Source: DASVVT01 sp036386415 (lineage in GTDB: Bacteria; Acidobacteriota; Blastocatellia; Pyrinomonadales; Pyrinomonadaceae). From it: DNA of 64,000 nt. Within the stretch, counting starts at the first letter, position 1, and every line of letters begins with the position of its first letter. This document shows, piece after piece, positions 8,381 to 16,254 of the stretch. The stretch is taken from NCBI GenBank assembly GCA_036386415.1, contig DASVVT010000051.1:62001-126000 (forward strand). Direction: 5' to 3'. The notes below the pieces were generated by a model. That model was not told where the DNA came from. It made no database searches and saw nothing but the letters and a program-made list of their open reading frames with translations. The position numbers and the translations under genes were made by a program.

Positions 8381-9265
8381 ATGTTTCTTAAACGCACACG
8401 CTTTTGGGTGGTGCTTATCCTTATCGTGTCGCTTCTCGCGCTCGGCTCTTCGTGCCGCAGTGACGAGGATGAAGATGAGTTGACCAATGATAATACGACC
8501 GATGCGCCGCAGGGCAAGCCGTATGTCTCTAAAGGTAATGAGGGGACGATCAAAGGGCTGGCCTCTTTAACCGGAGATGCGCCCGCGCCGAAACCCATCG
8601 ACATGAACGCAGACCCGGCCTGCGCTTCTAAGAACCCGAACGCCGTGGCAGAGGATGTGGTCGTCAAAGACGGGAAGATCGAATACGTCTTCGTCTACGT
8701 CAAGGAAGGGCAACTGGCGGACGGGCAGAAGGTCGGCGGCCTCTCGTTCCCATCGCCCGCGACGCCGGTAGTGCTGGATCAGGATGGTTGCCACTACAAG
8801 CCGCACGTGCTGGGCATTCAGACCAATCAGAAGTTTCAGGTCAAGAACAGCGACCCGACGGCGCATAACGTGAACGTTCAGCCCAAGGGCAACACGGCCT
8901 GGAATCAATCGCAGCCGCCCAACGCGCCCGTCATCGAAAAGTCTTTCACGCGCGCCGAAACGCTCATCCCCATCAAGTGTAACCAGCATCCCTGGATGAA
9001 GGCCTGGGTCGGCGTGCTCAAGCACCCGTTCTTCGCCGTCACCAAGGAGGACGGATCGTTTGAGATTACTGGTGTGCCGCCCGGCAAATACACTGTCGTC
9101 GCATGGCACGAGAAGTACGGGGAGAAAACTGCGGAGGTCACGGTCGGCGATAAGGCCACCGCGACGGCAGATTTCGCGTTCGCTTCGACCGCCACGGCTT
9201 CCGCCGGAGGCGGCTCGCTCGAAATTTTACCCGCGCTCGACATCCCCATGTTGGCGCACCACTGA
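8381..9265 (+). CDS. Cupredoxin-like lipoprotein with carboxypeptidase-regulatory domain
   Basis: Likely a periplasmic, membrane-tethered type 1 copper protein. The ATG at 8381 has GCGGAGG ten bases upstream. A signal sequence ends in the lipobox ALGSSC, followed by an acidic spacer. The copper ligands are visible as His162 (in PTAHN) and Cys200-x2-His203-x2-Met206 (KCNQHPWMK). A C-terminal beta-sandwich segment (DGSFEITGVPPGKYTVVAWH) matches carboxypeptidase regulatory-like domains. It lies between the bc complex and the oxidase genes. A role in carrying electrons between them is inferred from that position, but a structural or copper-delivery role is also possible. Confidence 0.82.
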   Translation: MFLKRTRFWVVLILIVSLLALGSSCRSDEDEDELTNDNTTDAPQGKPYVSKGNEGTIKGLASLTGDAPAPKPIDMNADPACASKNPNAVAEDVVVKDGKIEYVFVYVKEGQLADGQKVGGLSFPSPATPVVLDQDGCHYKPHVLGIQTNQKFQVKNSDPTAHNVNVQPKGNTAWNQSQPPNAPVIEKSFTRAETLIPIKCNQHPWMKAWVGVLKHPFFAVTKEDGSFEITGVPPGKYTVVAWHEKYGEKTAEVTVGDKATATADFAFASTATASAGGGSLEILPALDIPMLAHH

Positions 9266-9271
9266 GAAGAT

Positions 9272-9318
9272 CAGTTTACAGTTTTCAGAAAGAGCTTTGA
9301 TCTGAAAACTGTAAACTG
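9272..9318. repeat. Heptamer inverted repeat (cagttta/cagtttt words)
   Basis: Arms 9272-9289 and 9301-9318 are perfect 18-base reverse complements with an 11-base loop. The words are cagttta, cagtttt, cag. It sits between the cupredoxin gene and ctaA, ending 14 bases before the ctaA start, where no strong ribosome binding site is seen. Confidence 0.8.
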
Positions 9319-9332
9319 AAAACTCAAAACTT

Positions 9333-10277
9333 ATGAGTTTGTGGCTTCATCGTTTTACCTTGCTGGTGACGGGTGCGACGTTCGTGCTGATCATGGCGGG
9401 CGCACTGGTGACGAGCAATGGCGCGGGGCTGGCTGCGCCTGACTGGCCGCTCTCTTACGGGCAGGTCTTCCCGCGCATGGTCGGAAATCTCTTTTACGAG
9501 CACGGCCACCGGATGATCGCGACCTCCGTCGGGATGCTCACCATCATTTTGAACATCTGGTTGTGGAAGAGTGAGCCACGCCTGTGGGTGCGCCGCCTGG
9601 GGCTCGCCGCTCTGGGGACGGTCATCGCGCAGGGTCTTTTGGGCGGGCTCACGGTACTTCTACAGTTGCCGCTCGCGGTCTCGACCGCGCACGCCTGCCT
9701 GGCACAGTTGTTCTTCTGCCTGATGGTCAGCCTCTCCGTCTTGACTTCGCCGGGATGGAGCGCGCCTCGCCCGCTTCTTGAAGATGAGGGGCATCCGCCA
9801 CTGCGCTACCTTTGCGGAGCGGCCAGCGTGGCCGTCTTTTTACAACTCGTGATCGGCGCGACCTTGCGCCACTCTGCGGCCTGGGATGAGCACCTCCCGA
9901 CGAGCCTGCTCCTCGCTCACCTGGGCGGCGCTTTTCTGGTCACGCTGGTTCTGTGTGGCACAGTGGGCACGATCTTGAGTCGCCATCGCGGGCAGCCTTA
10001 CCTGATGCGCCCCGCGATGCTCGTCGGAGGGCTTCTGCTCGTGCAGCTTGGGCTAGGGTTGGCGGCATATCTCGTGCGCCTGGACTCGCCAGGCTATCCG
10101 CAGCCGCTCAATCCTATGGTCAGCGTCACGGTCGCTCACGTCGCCTGCGGCGCGCTCGTGCTGGCGACGACCATTCTTATAACCTTACGCGCACTGAGAA
10201 TCTTGAAAGGCCGCCGGCAGTTTGAAGTCTCAAATTTCAAATCCGAAATACAAGACAAACTGATCGCTGAAGGCTGA
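9333..10277 (+). CDS. ctaA: Heme A synthase (CtaA/COX15)
   Basis: Oxidises the C8 methyl of heme O to make heme A for the aa3-type oxidase encoded just downstream. The 314-residue integral membrane protein has about eight helices. Recognisable family segments are AGALVTSNGAGLAAPDWPLS near residue 20, the heme-ligand segment YEHGHRMIA near 54-62, and QGLLGGLTVL near 100. A second histidine set lies in the C-terminal half (TVAHVACGALVL). It is followed after 14 bases by ctaB. The last 20 or so residues (after RRQFEVSNFK) are encoded by repeat-like DNA (tttgaag, tctcaaa, tttcaaa words), so the C-terminal tail looks repeat-derived. Confidence 0.92.
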   Translation: MSLWLHRFTLLVTGATFVLIMAGALVTSNGAGLAAPDWPLSYGQVFPRMVGNLFYEHGHRMIATSVGMLTIILNIWLWKSEPRLWVRRLGLAALGTVIAQGLLGGLTVLLQLPLAVSTAHACLAQLFFCLMVSLSVLTSPGWSAPRPLLEDEGHPPLRYLCGAASVAVFLQLVIGATLRHSAAWDEHLPTSLLLAHLGGAFLVTLVLCGTVGTILSRHRGQPYLMRPAMLVGGLLLVQLGLGLAAYLVRLDSPGYPQPLNPMVSVTVAHVACGALVLATTILITLRALRILKGRRQFEVSNFKSEIQDKLIAEG

Positions 10278-10291
10278 AGAATATTTTATTC

Positions 10292-11212
10292 ATGAACGAT
10301 GTCGTTATAGAACTGAACCCGGGGGCTATCGCAGAGGCGCGAGGCGAGCGTTTGACTGCACGCGAGCGGGCGGCCAGCTACATTGAGCTGACCAAGCCGC
10401 GCATCACTTTTCTGATCGTCCTGACAGCCGCCGCCGGATTCTGCCTCGGGGCGACGGGCGGGCTTGATTACGCTCGGCTCATGCACGCCATGATCGGCAT
10501 CGCGCTCTTGTCCTCAGGCATCGCGACGCTCAATCAATACATGGAACGCGACCTTGACGGCCTGATGCGGCGCACGGCGTCACGTCCCTTGCCTGCGGGA
10601 AAGCTTATGCCGGTAGAGGCTTTCATCTTCGGAGTCGGATTGACCCTTGTCGCAGAGGTTTACCTGGCGCGCTTCGTCAATCCTCTGACGGCGCTTTTGG
10701 GGTTGACCATCATCGCGGGCTACCTGTTCCTCTACACGCCGCTCAAGACGCGCACCTCGCTCTCGACCGTGGTCGGCGCGTTCCCTGGAGCGATGCCGCC
10801 CTTGATGGGCTGGACGGCGGCGCGCGGCCACGTCACGCTCGAGGCATGGATACTCTTTGCGATCCTTTTCCTCTGGCAGTTCCCACACTTTCTCGCCATC
10901 GCCTGGATGTACAGAGAAGATTATGCGCGCGCCGGAATCAGGATGTTGCCGGTGGTCGAGCCCGAAGGCCGCGTGACGGGTCAGCAGATAGTCATGTACA
11001 CGCTCATGCTCGTGCCCGTCAGCCTGTTGCCGACGATGATCGGCCTCGCCGGTACGGTCTATTTTTTCGGCGCACTCGCGCTCGGCCTGCTCTTCCTTTA
11101 CAGCAGTCTCTGCGCGGCGCTTTCGCATTCGCGGCAACAGGCGCGCCGTCTCCTGCTCGCTTCGGTGCTCTATCTGCCGCTGCTGTTTTTATTGATGGTC
11201 ATAAACCAGTGA
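10292..11212 (+). CDS. ctaB: Protoheme IX farnesyltransferase (heme O synthase)
   Basis: UbiA-family prenyltransferase that attaches a farnesyl group to heme B, giving heme O, the substrate of the preceding CtaA. The 306-residue product has the usual multi-helix membrane fold. The first Asp-rich active-site motif is NQYMERDLDGLMRRT near residue 77, followed by SRPLPAGK. The second motif region is AWMYREDYARAGIRMLP near residue 205. The start at 10292 is an ATG with weak upstream pairing. It lies between ctaA and coxB, a standard oxidase-biogenesis arrangement. Confidence 0.95.
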   Translation: MNDVVIELNPGAIAEARGERLTARERAASYIELTKPRITFLIVLTAAAGFCLGATGGLDYARLMHAMIGIALLSSGIATLNQYMERDLDGLMRRTASRPLPAGKLMPVEAFIFGVGLTLVAEVYLARFVNPLTALLGLTIIAGYLFLYTPLKTRTSLSTVVGAFPGAMPPLMGWTAARGHVTLEAWILFAILFLWQFPHFLAIAWMYREDYARAGIRMLPVVEPEGRVTGQQIVMYTLMLVPVSLLPTMIGLAGTVYFFGALALGLLFLYSSLCAALSHSRQQARRLLLASVLYLPLLFLLMVINQ

Positions 11213-11221
11213 GAAAAATAG

Positions 11222-11307
11222 GTCTGGAGTCTGGAGTCTGGAGTCGTGAGTCAAAAGAAGATCACTTTTGGCCTTTGACCCCAGACTCCAGATTCCAGAC
11301 TCCAGAC
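11222..11307. repeat. Heptamer inverted repeat (tctggag words)
   Basis: Arms 11222-11245 and 11284-11307 pair at 23 of 24 positions. The left arm is three copies of tctggag plus flanks. The right arm ends three bases before the AGGAG ribosome binding site of the subunit II gene. Confidence 0.85.
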
Positions 11308-11321
11308 TTAGGAGATTACTG

Positions 11322-12161
11322 ATGGGTCGTGCACTGGCGGTACTGATCTGGCTTATCACGCTCTTGTCCGTGTGGTTGTTCGTGAGCGGGCGGTGGTGGT
11401 TTCCGCCTCCCATCTCCGAGCATGGCCCGGCCTATGATCGCCAGTTCATGATTACCATCCTGGTGGTCGGCGTCTCGTTCGCCGTCGCGCAGATTGCTCT
11501 GGGTTACATGGTCTGGCGCTACCGCGATACGGGGTCTGCTTCGGATCGCGCGCTCTATTCGCACGGCAACAATCGTCTGGAGATGATCTGGACGGTCATC
11601 ACGGCGCTCATCTTTATAGGGCTCGCGGTGGCGGGGCAGCGCGTCTGGGCGCAGCTACACTTCCAGAATGCGCCAGCAGGCTCGGCTGTCGTCGAGGTCG
11701 TCGCCCAGCAGTTCCAATGGAATTTCCACTATCCCGGCAAGGACAACGCGTTCGGGCGCACAGACCCGACGCTGATACGTGATTCAGAACTAAACTTCGT
11801 CGGCCTTGATGACAAGGACCCGAACGCCAAAGACGATGCTGTGGTCTCGTCCCTGATCGTCCCCTTAAACCGCCCCGTCGAGTTGATCCTGCGCTCCAAG
11901 GACGTGACGCATAGCTTCTGGGTTCCGCCCCTGCGCTTCAAGCAGGACCTCGTGCCGGGCATGGCGATCCGCGTCCATTTCACGGCCAACAAGCCGGGGC
12001 TCTATGAGCTGGCCTGCGCGGAGCTGTGCGGGCAGCTTCACTACAAGATGAAGAGTAATATGCTGGTGCTCCCGGAGAGCGAGTACGCAGAGATAATGTC
12101 TATGGCGCAAGGGCCGTTTCAGACGCGCATGACCGAGTTGCTCAAGAAGTACCAGCAGTAG
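11322..12161 (+). CDS. coxB: Cytochrome c oxidase subunit II
   Basis: Carries the binuclear CuA centre that accepts electrons from the donor and passes them to heme a. The ATG at 11322 follows GGAG at 11311-11314. The product has 279 residues. Two N-terminal helices (about 5-23 and 43-65, then 88-106) precede the periplasmic cupredoxin domain. CuA ligands are His197, Cys232, Glu234 (backbone), Cys236, His240 and Met243 (CAELCGQLHYKM). The aromatic patch QQFQWNFHYPG used for electron entry is present. It has no fused cytochrome c domain, so the donor is a separate protein. Confidence 0.95.
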   Translation: MGRALAVLIWLITLLSVWLFVSGRWWFPPPISEHGPAYDRQFMITILVVGVSFAVAQIALGYMVWRYRDTGSASDRALYSHGNNRLEMIWTVITALIFIGLAVAGQRVWAQLHFQNAPAGSAVVEVVAQQFQWNFHYPGKDNAFGRTDPTLIRDSELNFVGLDDKDPNAKDDAVVSSLIVPLNRPVELILRSKDVTHSFWVPPLRFKQDLVPGMAIRVHFTANKPGLYELACAELCGQLHYKMKSNMLVLPESEYAEIMSMAQGPFQTRMTELLKKYQQ

Positions 12162-12165
12162 GCCG

Positions 12166-12260
12166 ATTGCGGATTGCGGAATTCGGATTGCGGATTGGCG
12201 CTTCTGCAATCTTGAATCTGAAATCTTTCAATCCGCAATCCGCATTCTGCAATCCGCAAT
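12166..12260. repeat. Heptamer inverted repeat (attgcgg words), sister of 2396-2511
   Basis: Arms 12166-12197 and 12229-12260 are 32 bases each and largely complementary, built from attgcgg/aattcgg words. The loop starts gcgcttctg and ends aatctttc, as in the element at 2396-2511. It ends just before the GGGGGAG ribosome binding site of coxA. Confidence 0.85.
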
Positions 12261-12281
12261 GTGATGGGGGGAGTCGAAGCG

Positions 12282-14198
12282 ATGGCAGAGGTGGAAACTG
12301 TTCATGGGGCGCACGCCGGAGGCGAAGTGCATCGCCACCCTGCGCCCACCAGTTTTATACGCAAATACATCTTCAGCATCGATCACAAGGTGATCGGCAT
12401 ACAGTATCTCCTGCTCGCCATGACTGCGGTGCTCGTCGGCATGACGATGTCTGTGCTGATGCGACTGAAACTGACGTGGCCGGATCACGCTTGGCCGATC
12501 CTGGAGACGCTCTTTCCGTCGGGCGCGCCCGGAGGCGTCATGTCGCCGGAGTTCTATCTCTCGCTGGTCACGATGCACGGCACGATCATGGTCTTCTTCG
12601 TCCTGACGACCGCGCCGCAGGGCGGATTCGGCAACTACTTTCTCCCGCTCCAGATCGGCGCGGATGACATGGCCTTTCCGACGCTCAACATGCTCTCCTT
12701 CTGGGTGACGTTCGTCGGCTTCGTCGTCATTCTCGCCGCGATATTTTTCGAGGGCAATCAGGCGCTCGGAGCTTCCGCTTTAGGCGTGTGGCTGGGTGGC
12801 GGCGGAAGCGGAACGCTGGGGCCGATAGGCGGGTGGACTGGATACCCGCCCCTGAGCGCTCTGGGCAAGATCGCGGGACCCGGACAGGGCGCCGGGATGA
12901 CCCTCTGGATCATCAGCATCGCCATCTTCTGCCTGGGGTCGCTCTTGGGCGCGCTCAATTTCATCACGACGCTTTTGAACATGCGCACGCGCGGAATGTC
13001 TCTGATGCGCATGCCGCTCACATGCTGGTCATGGTTTACGACCGCCGTGCTCGCTCTCCTGGCGTTTCCGGTGTTGCTCGCGGCAGGCATCCTGCTGCTG
13101 CTGGACAGGCAGGCTGGCACGAGCTTCTTCCTGCCGGGCGGGCTCGTCGTCAGCGATCAACTGCTGACCTCTCATAAGGGAGGCTCGCCCATTCTGTGGC
13201 AGCACCTATTCTGGTTCTTCGGCCACCCGGAGGTCTACATTGCGATCCTGCCCGGCATGGGCGCGACCTCGCACATCCTTTCGACTTTCGCCCGAAAACC
13301 CGTCTTCGGCTATCGCGCGATGGTCTTTGCGATGTTCGGCATCGGGCTACTGGGGTTCTTCGTCTGGGGACACCACATGTTCATTTCGGGGATGAGCCCC
13401 TATTCGGGAATGGCCTTCTCGATCCTGACGCTTTCCATCGGCGTGCCTTCTGCGATCAAGACCTTCAACTGGCTCGGAACTCTGTGGGGCGGGCGCATAC
13501 GCTTTACCACGCCGATGCTCTTTGCCATCGGCTTCGTCTCGCTCTTCGTGGCGGGCGGGATCACGGGTCTGGTATTGGGTCAGACGACGCTCGATCTGTC
13601 GATGCACGACACCTATTTCGTGCTGGCGCACTTTCATCTGGTGATGGGCGTGGCGGCGATCTTCGGCATGTTCGCCGGAATCTACTTCTGGTTTCCGAAG
13701 ATGTTTGGCCGCCTGATGGACGAACGACTCGGAAAATTCCATTTCTGGATCACCTTCGTAGGCGTCTACATGATCTTCATGCCGATGCACATCATGGGCA
13801 TCGTCGGGATGCCCAGACGCTACTCGCAGTTCACAGAGTACAAGTTTCTAGAGCCCTTGCACCCGCTGGTCGTGCTCGTGACGATTGGAGCGATCATCAC
13901 GGCGCTCGTCCAGTTCGTCTTCTGGTTCAACTTTTTCTGGAGCATCTGGAAGGGCAAGCGATCAGGCCACAACCCGTGGGAGGCGACGACGCTCGAATGG
14001 TCTACGCCGGAGACGCCGCCGCCGCATGACAACTTCGCAGGCATCCCGCCGACCGTTTACCGAGGCGCATACGAATATTCTGTGCCGGGCGCGCCCAACG
14101 ATTTTGTCATGCAGGTGGAGCCTGATCCGGGTTTTGAATCGTCGCCTCTCGGTCACGAAAGAGCAAGTGGTAATGGTCAGGACGGTCACAAGCATTGA
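12282..14198 (+). CDS. coxA: Cytochrome c oxidase subunit I
   Basis: Catalytic heme-copper subunit that reduces O2 and pumps protons. The ATG at 12282 is preferred, with GGGGGAG nine bases upstream; GTG/ATG at 12261/12264 are alternatives. The product has 638 residues. Ligands are all present: heme a His99 and His452, heme a3 His450, CuB His315, His364 and His365. The His315-Pro-Glu-Val-Tyr319 motif carries the cross-linked tyrosine of A-type oxidases. A Gly-rich insertion near residues 165-205 (GGGGSGTLGPIGG) separates two helices. The C-terminus overlaps the next gene by 26 bases, so the two are probably translationally coupled. Confidence 0.97.
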   Translation: MAEVETVHGAHAGGEVHRHPAPTSFIRKYIFSIDHKVIGIQYLLLAMTAVLVGMTMSVLMRLKLTWPDHAWPILETLFPSGAPGGVMSPEFYLSLVTMHGTIMVFFVLTTAPQGGFGNYFLPLQIGADDMAFPTLNMLSFWVTFVGFVVILAAIFFEGNQALGASALGVWLGGGGSGTLGPIGGWTGYPPLSALGKIAGPGQGAGMTLWIISIAIFCLGSLLGALNFITTLLNMRTRGMSLMRMPLTCWSWFTTAVLALLAFPVLLAAGILLLLDRQAGTSFFLPGGLVVSDQLLTSHKGGSPILWQHLFWFFGHPEVYIAILPGMGATSHILSTFARKPVFGYRAMVFAMFGIGLLGFFVWGHHMFISGMSPYSGMAFSILTLSIGVPSAIKTFNWLGTLWGGRIRFTTPMLFAIGFVSLFVAGGITGLVLGQTTLDLSMHDTYFVLAHFHLVMGVAAIFGMFAGIYFWFPKMFGRLMDERLGKFHFWITFVGVYMIFMPMHIMGIVGMPRRYSQFTEYKFLEPLHPLVVLVTIGAIITALVQFVFWFNFFWSIWKGKRSGHNPWEATTLEWSTPETPPPHDNFAGIPPTVYRGAYEYSVPGAPNDFVMQVEPDPGFESSPLGHERASGNGQDGHKH

Positions 14199-14874
14199 GC
14201 GTGAGCGGGTCACGCGCAAGGAGATCGGGCTCGGTAGCATTCCGCCTCCCCCGAACGGCTCGGGCGGGAACGGTGGCGGAGGCAATGGTGGTGGCGGTGG
14301 GAGAGATGATCGTGCGCGCTTCCGGTCGCCTGTCAAGGCACGGCTGGCGATGTGGGTCGCGCTCGGCTCGATCCTGATGCTGTTTGCGGCGCTCGCGAGC
14401 GCCTACATCGTCATCGCCTCGACGGATGGCCGCCGCTCGCTCGCGCTGCCGCACCTGCTCTGGTTGAGTACGGCTTTGATCGTCACGAGCAGCCTGACAT
14501 TGAGGGCGGCGTGCCGTTCTTTGAAGCAGGGGGATGACGGCAGATACTCGGCCTGGCTCTGGCTCACGCTATTGCTCGGCCTGGGATTCTTAGGCTCGCA
14601 GCTTCTGGCCTGGCGGCAACTGGTCGCACAAGGGGTTTACCTGGCGGGCAATCCGCATAGCTCCTTCTTCTATCTTTTGACGGGCGTTCACGGCGTCCAC
14701 CTGCTGGGCGGGATTCTGGCTCTGGTTTACCTGCTGACGTGGACGCGCCGCAGGTCATACAACAGAGAAGGGCGGGCGAGACGGCAGACGGCTGCCGACG
14801 TGGTCGCGCTCTACTGGCATTTCATGGACGGAATATGGGTCTTCCTGTTCCTGCTCTTATTGCTCTGGAGATGA
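14173..14874 (+). CDS. Heme-copper oxidase subunit III-like protein, copy 1
   Basis: The first of three consecutive subunit III-like genes. It starts inside coxA (ATG 14173) and has 233 residues. A Gly/Asn-rich linker (about 30-58) precedes five predicted helices. Family hallmarks are LLAWRQLVAQGVYL, SSFFYLLTGVHGVHLLGG and LYWHFMDGIWVFLF. It shares long near-identical stretches with the next gene, at protein and DNA level, showing a tandem duplication. Copy 1 has the extra N-terminal linker. Subunit III stabilises subunit I against turnover inactivation; what two near-copies do is unknown. Confidence 0.85.
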   Translation: MVRTVTSIERERVTRKEIGLGSIPPPPNGSGGNGGGGNGGGGGRDDRARFRSPVKARLAMWVALGSILMLFAALASAYIVIASTDGRRSLALPHLLWLSTALIVTSSLTLRAACRSLKQGDDGRYSAWLWLTLLLGLGFLGSQLLAWRQLVAQGVYLAGNPHSSFFYLLTGVHGVHLLGGILALVYLLTWTRRRSYNREGRARRQTAADVVALYWHFMDGIWVFLFLLLLLWR

Positions 14875-14888
14875 GGCGTCGTAAGTAA

Positions 14889-15497
14889 ATGATGAGAACT
14901 GTCGCGGGCGATGACCGTATGATCGGACTTCCAGCGCCGCCAGGCATACGCACGGGCGTAGTAGGTATGTGGGTCGCGCTCGGCTCTGTCCTGATGCTGT
15001 TCACGGCCTTGACGAGCGCCTACATCGTTCGCGCGGGGATGTCGGACGACTGGCGTCCGCTCTGGATGCCAGGGCTGCTCTGGCTGAGCACCGCTTTGAT
15101 CCTTGCGAGCAGCGTAAGTTTCGAGGTGGCGCGCCGCTCTTTGAAGAAGGGAAGCGAACAGGGCTACAGCCGCGCGCTGCTTCTGACGGTGCTCTTAGGA
15201 ATCGGCTTTCTCGCGACGCAGCTTCTGGCCTGGCGGCAACTGGTCGCACAGGGCATCTATCTAGACAGCAACCCGCACAGCTCCTTCTTCTATGTTCTGA
15301 CGGGCGTTCACGGCGTACACCTGTTGGGCGGGATTCTGGCCTTGGATTACCTGCTGCTTCGCACCTGGCAGCGAGCCGGTGTTAAGAGCGTGGCGCAAGA
15401 GAAGCGACAGGCCGTGGCGGACGTGGTCGGAATCTACTGGCATTTCATGGACGGGCTCTGGGTCTATCTCTTCTTACTCCTATTCTTCTGGAGGTGA
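14889..15497 (+). CDS. Heme-copper oxidase subunit III-like protein, copy 2
   Basis: A 202-residue, five-helix paralog of the preceding gene. Shared segments include LLAWRQLVAQGIYL, SSFFYVLTGVHGVHLLGG and YWHFMDGLWVYLF, and both genes share a stretch encoding MWVALGS. The N-terminus is short and lacks the Gly-rich linker of copy 1. The stop overlaps a GTG of the next gene (GTGA at 15494-15497), indicating translational coupling. It may pair with alternative forms of subunit I or simply be a retained duplicate. Confidence 0.85.
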   Translation: MMRTVAGDDRMIGLPAPPGIRTGVVGMWVALGSVLMLFTALTSAYIVRAGMSDDWRPLWMPGLLWLSTALILASSVSFEVARRSLKKGSEQGYSRALLLTVLLGIGFLATQLLAWRQLVAQGIYLDSNPHSSFFYVLTGVHGVHLLGGILALDYLLLRTWQRAGVKSVAQEKRQAVADVVGIYWHFMDGLWVYLFLLLFFWR

Positions 15498-15499
15498 GC

Positions 15500-16156
15500 A
15501 TGGACGCTCATGTGGATCAGTTAACGGCAACTGAGTGGAGCGGCGGGACGCTCCCCTATCACGTCGGGCATAAAAAGCTCGGCATGTGGTTGTTCATCGT
15601 CTCGGACGCGCTAACGTTCTCGGCGCTCCTCATCGGTTACAGCTACGTGCGCGCCTCTTCAGACCAGTGGCCTACGCCTTTCAAGTTCTCGCCGAGCATC
15701 ATCTTCTCGACCGTGATGACGCTCTGCCTGCTCTCTTCCAGTTTCACGATGGTCATGGGCGTTGCCGCTTCGGCGCGGCGCGACTTCAAAAAAGTCAGAG
15801 TCTGGCTGGGGCTGACGATGCTCGGCGGTTTAGCATTTCTCGTGCTCCACCTCTACGAGTGGAGACACCTGATTAAGGATGAAGGGCTCTATCCATGGAC
15901 GCTGCCACACGAATGGCTTGAGCGTTGGCCGCAGGCGTCGCCGCTCTTTGGCGCAACCTTCTTCGGCATCACCGGACTTCACATGTTCCACGTCCTGACG
16001 GGCGTCCTCTACCTTGGTGCGATTGCGCTGCGCGCCAGACGCAACACGCATGAGGATGTCGAGATCGCCGGGCTTTACTGGCACTTCGTCGATCTGGTCT
16101 GGATGTTCGTCTTCCCCTTAATCTACCTGCTCTCGGTCGACTTTGGCGCTAAATGA
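15500..16156 (+). CDS. coxC: Heme-copper oxidase subunit III, divergent third copy
   Basis: A 218-residue subunit III with five helices, distinct from the two preceding near-identical copies and closer to typical bacterial subunit III. Motifs are GHKKLGMWLFIVSDALTFSA near the N-terminus, LHLYEWRHL, FFGITGLHMFHVLTGVLYLG and GLYWHFVDLVWMFVFPLIYL. The ATG at 15500 has GGAGG five bases upstream; a GTG at 15494 overlapping the previous stop is the alternative. This is the best candidate for the canonical subunit III of the complex. Confidence 0.9.
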   Translation: MDAHVDQLTATEWSGGTLPYHVGHKKLGMWLFIVSDALTFSALLIGYSYVRASSDQWPTPFKFSPSIIFSTVMTLCLLSSSFTMVMGVAASARRDFKKVRVWLGLTMLGGLAFLVLHLYEWRHLIKDEGLYPWTLPHEWLERWPQASPLFGATFFGITGLHMFHVLTGVLYLGAIALRARRNTHEDVEIAGLYWHFVDLVWMFVFPLIYLLSVDFGAK

Positions 16157-16199
16157 GATGCGAGGGCGAGGATGCTGGAAGGGGTGATCAAGAGTGCTG

Positions 16200-16230
16200 A
16201 TTCCGCAATCCGAAATCCGCATTCCGCAAT
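16200..16230. repeat. Solitary right arm of an attgcgg-type repeat
   Basis: The sequence attccgcaatccgaaatccg, continuing to 16230, matches the right arm of the element at 2480-2511. No left arm is seen between coxC and coxD. It lies just before a strong GAGGAGG ribosome binding site. Confidence 0.6.
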
Positions 16231-16254
16231 TGAGAGAGGAGGAGGCCGCTCACA

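Noticed and set aside
13885..14172. 5' extension of the first subunit III-like gene into coxA
   Set aside because: It would overlap coxA by over 300 bases and encodes a Ser/Arg-rich run without helices; the ATG at 14173 gives the normal domain.
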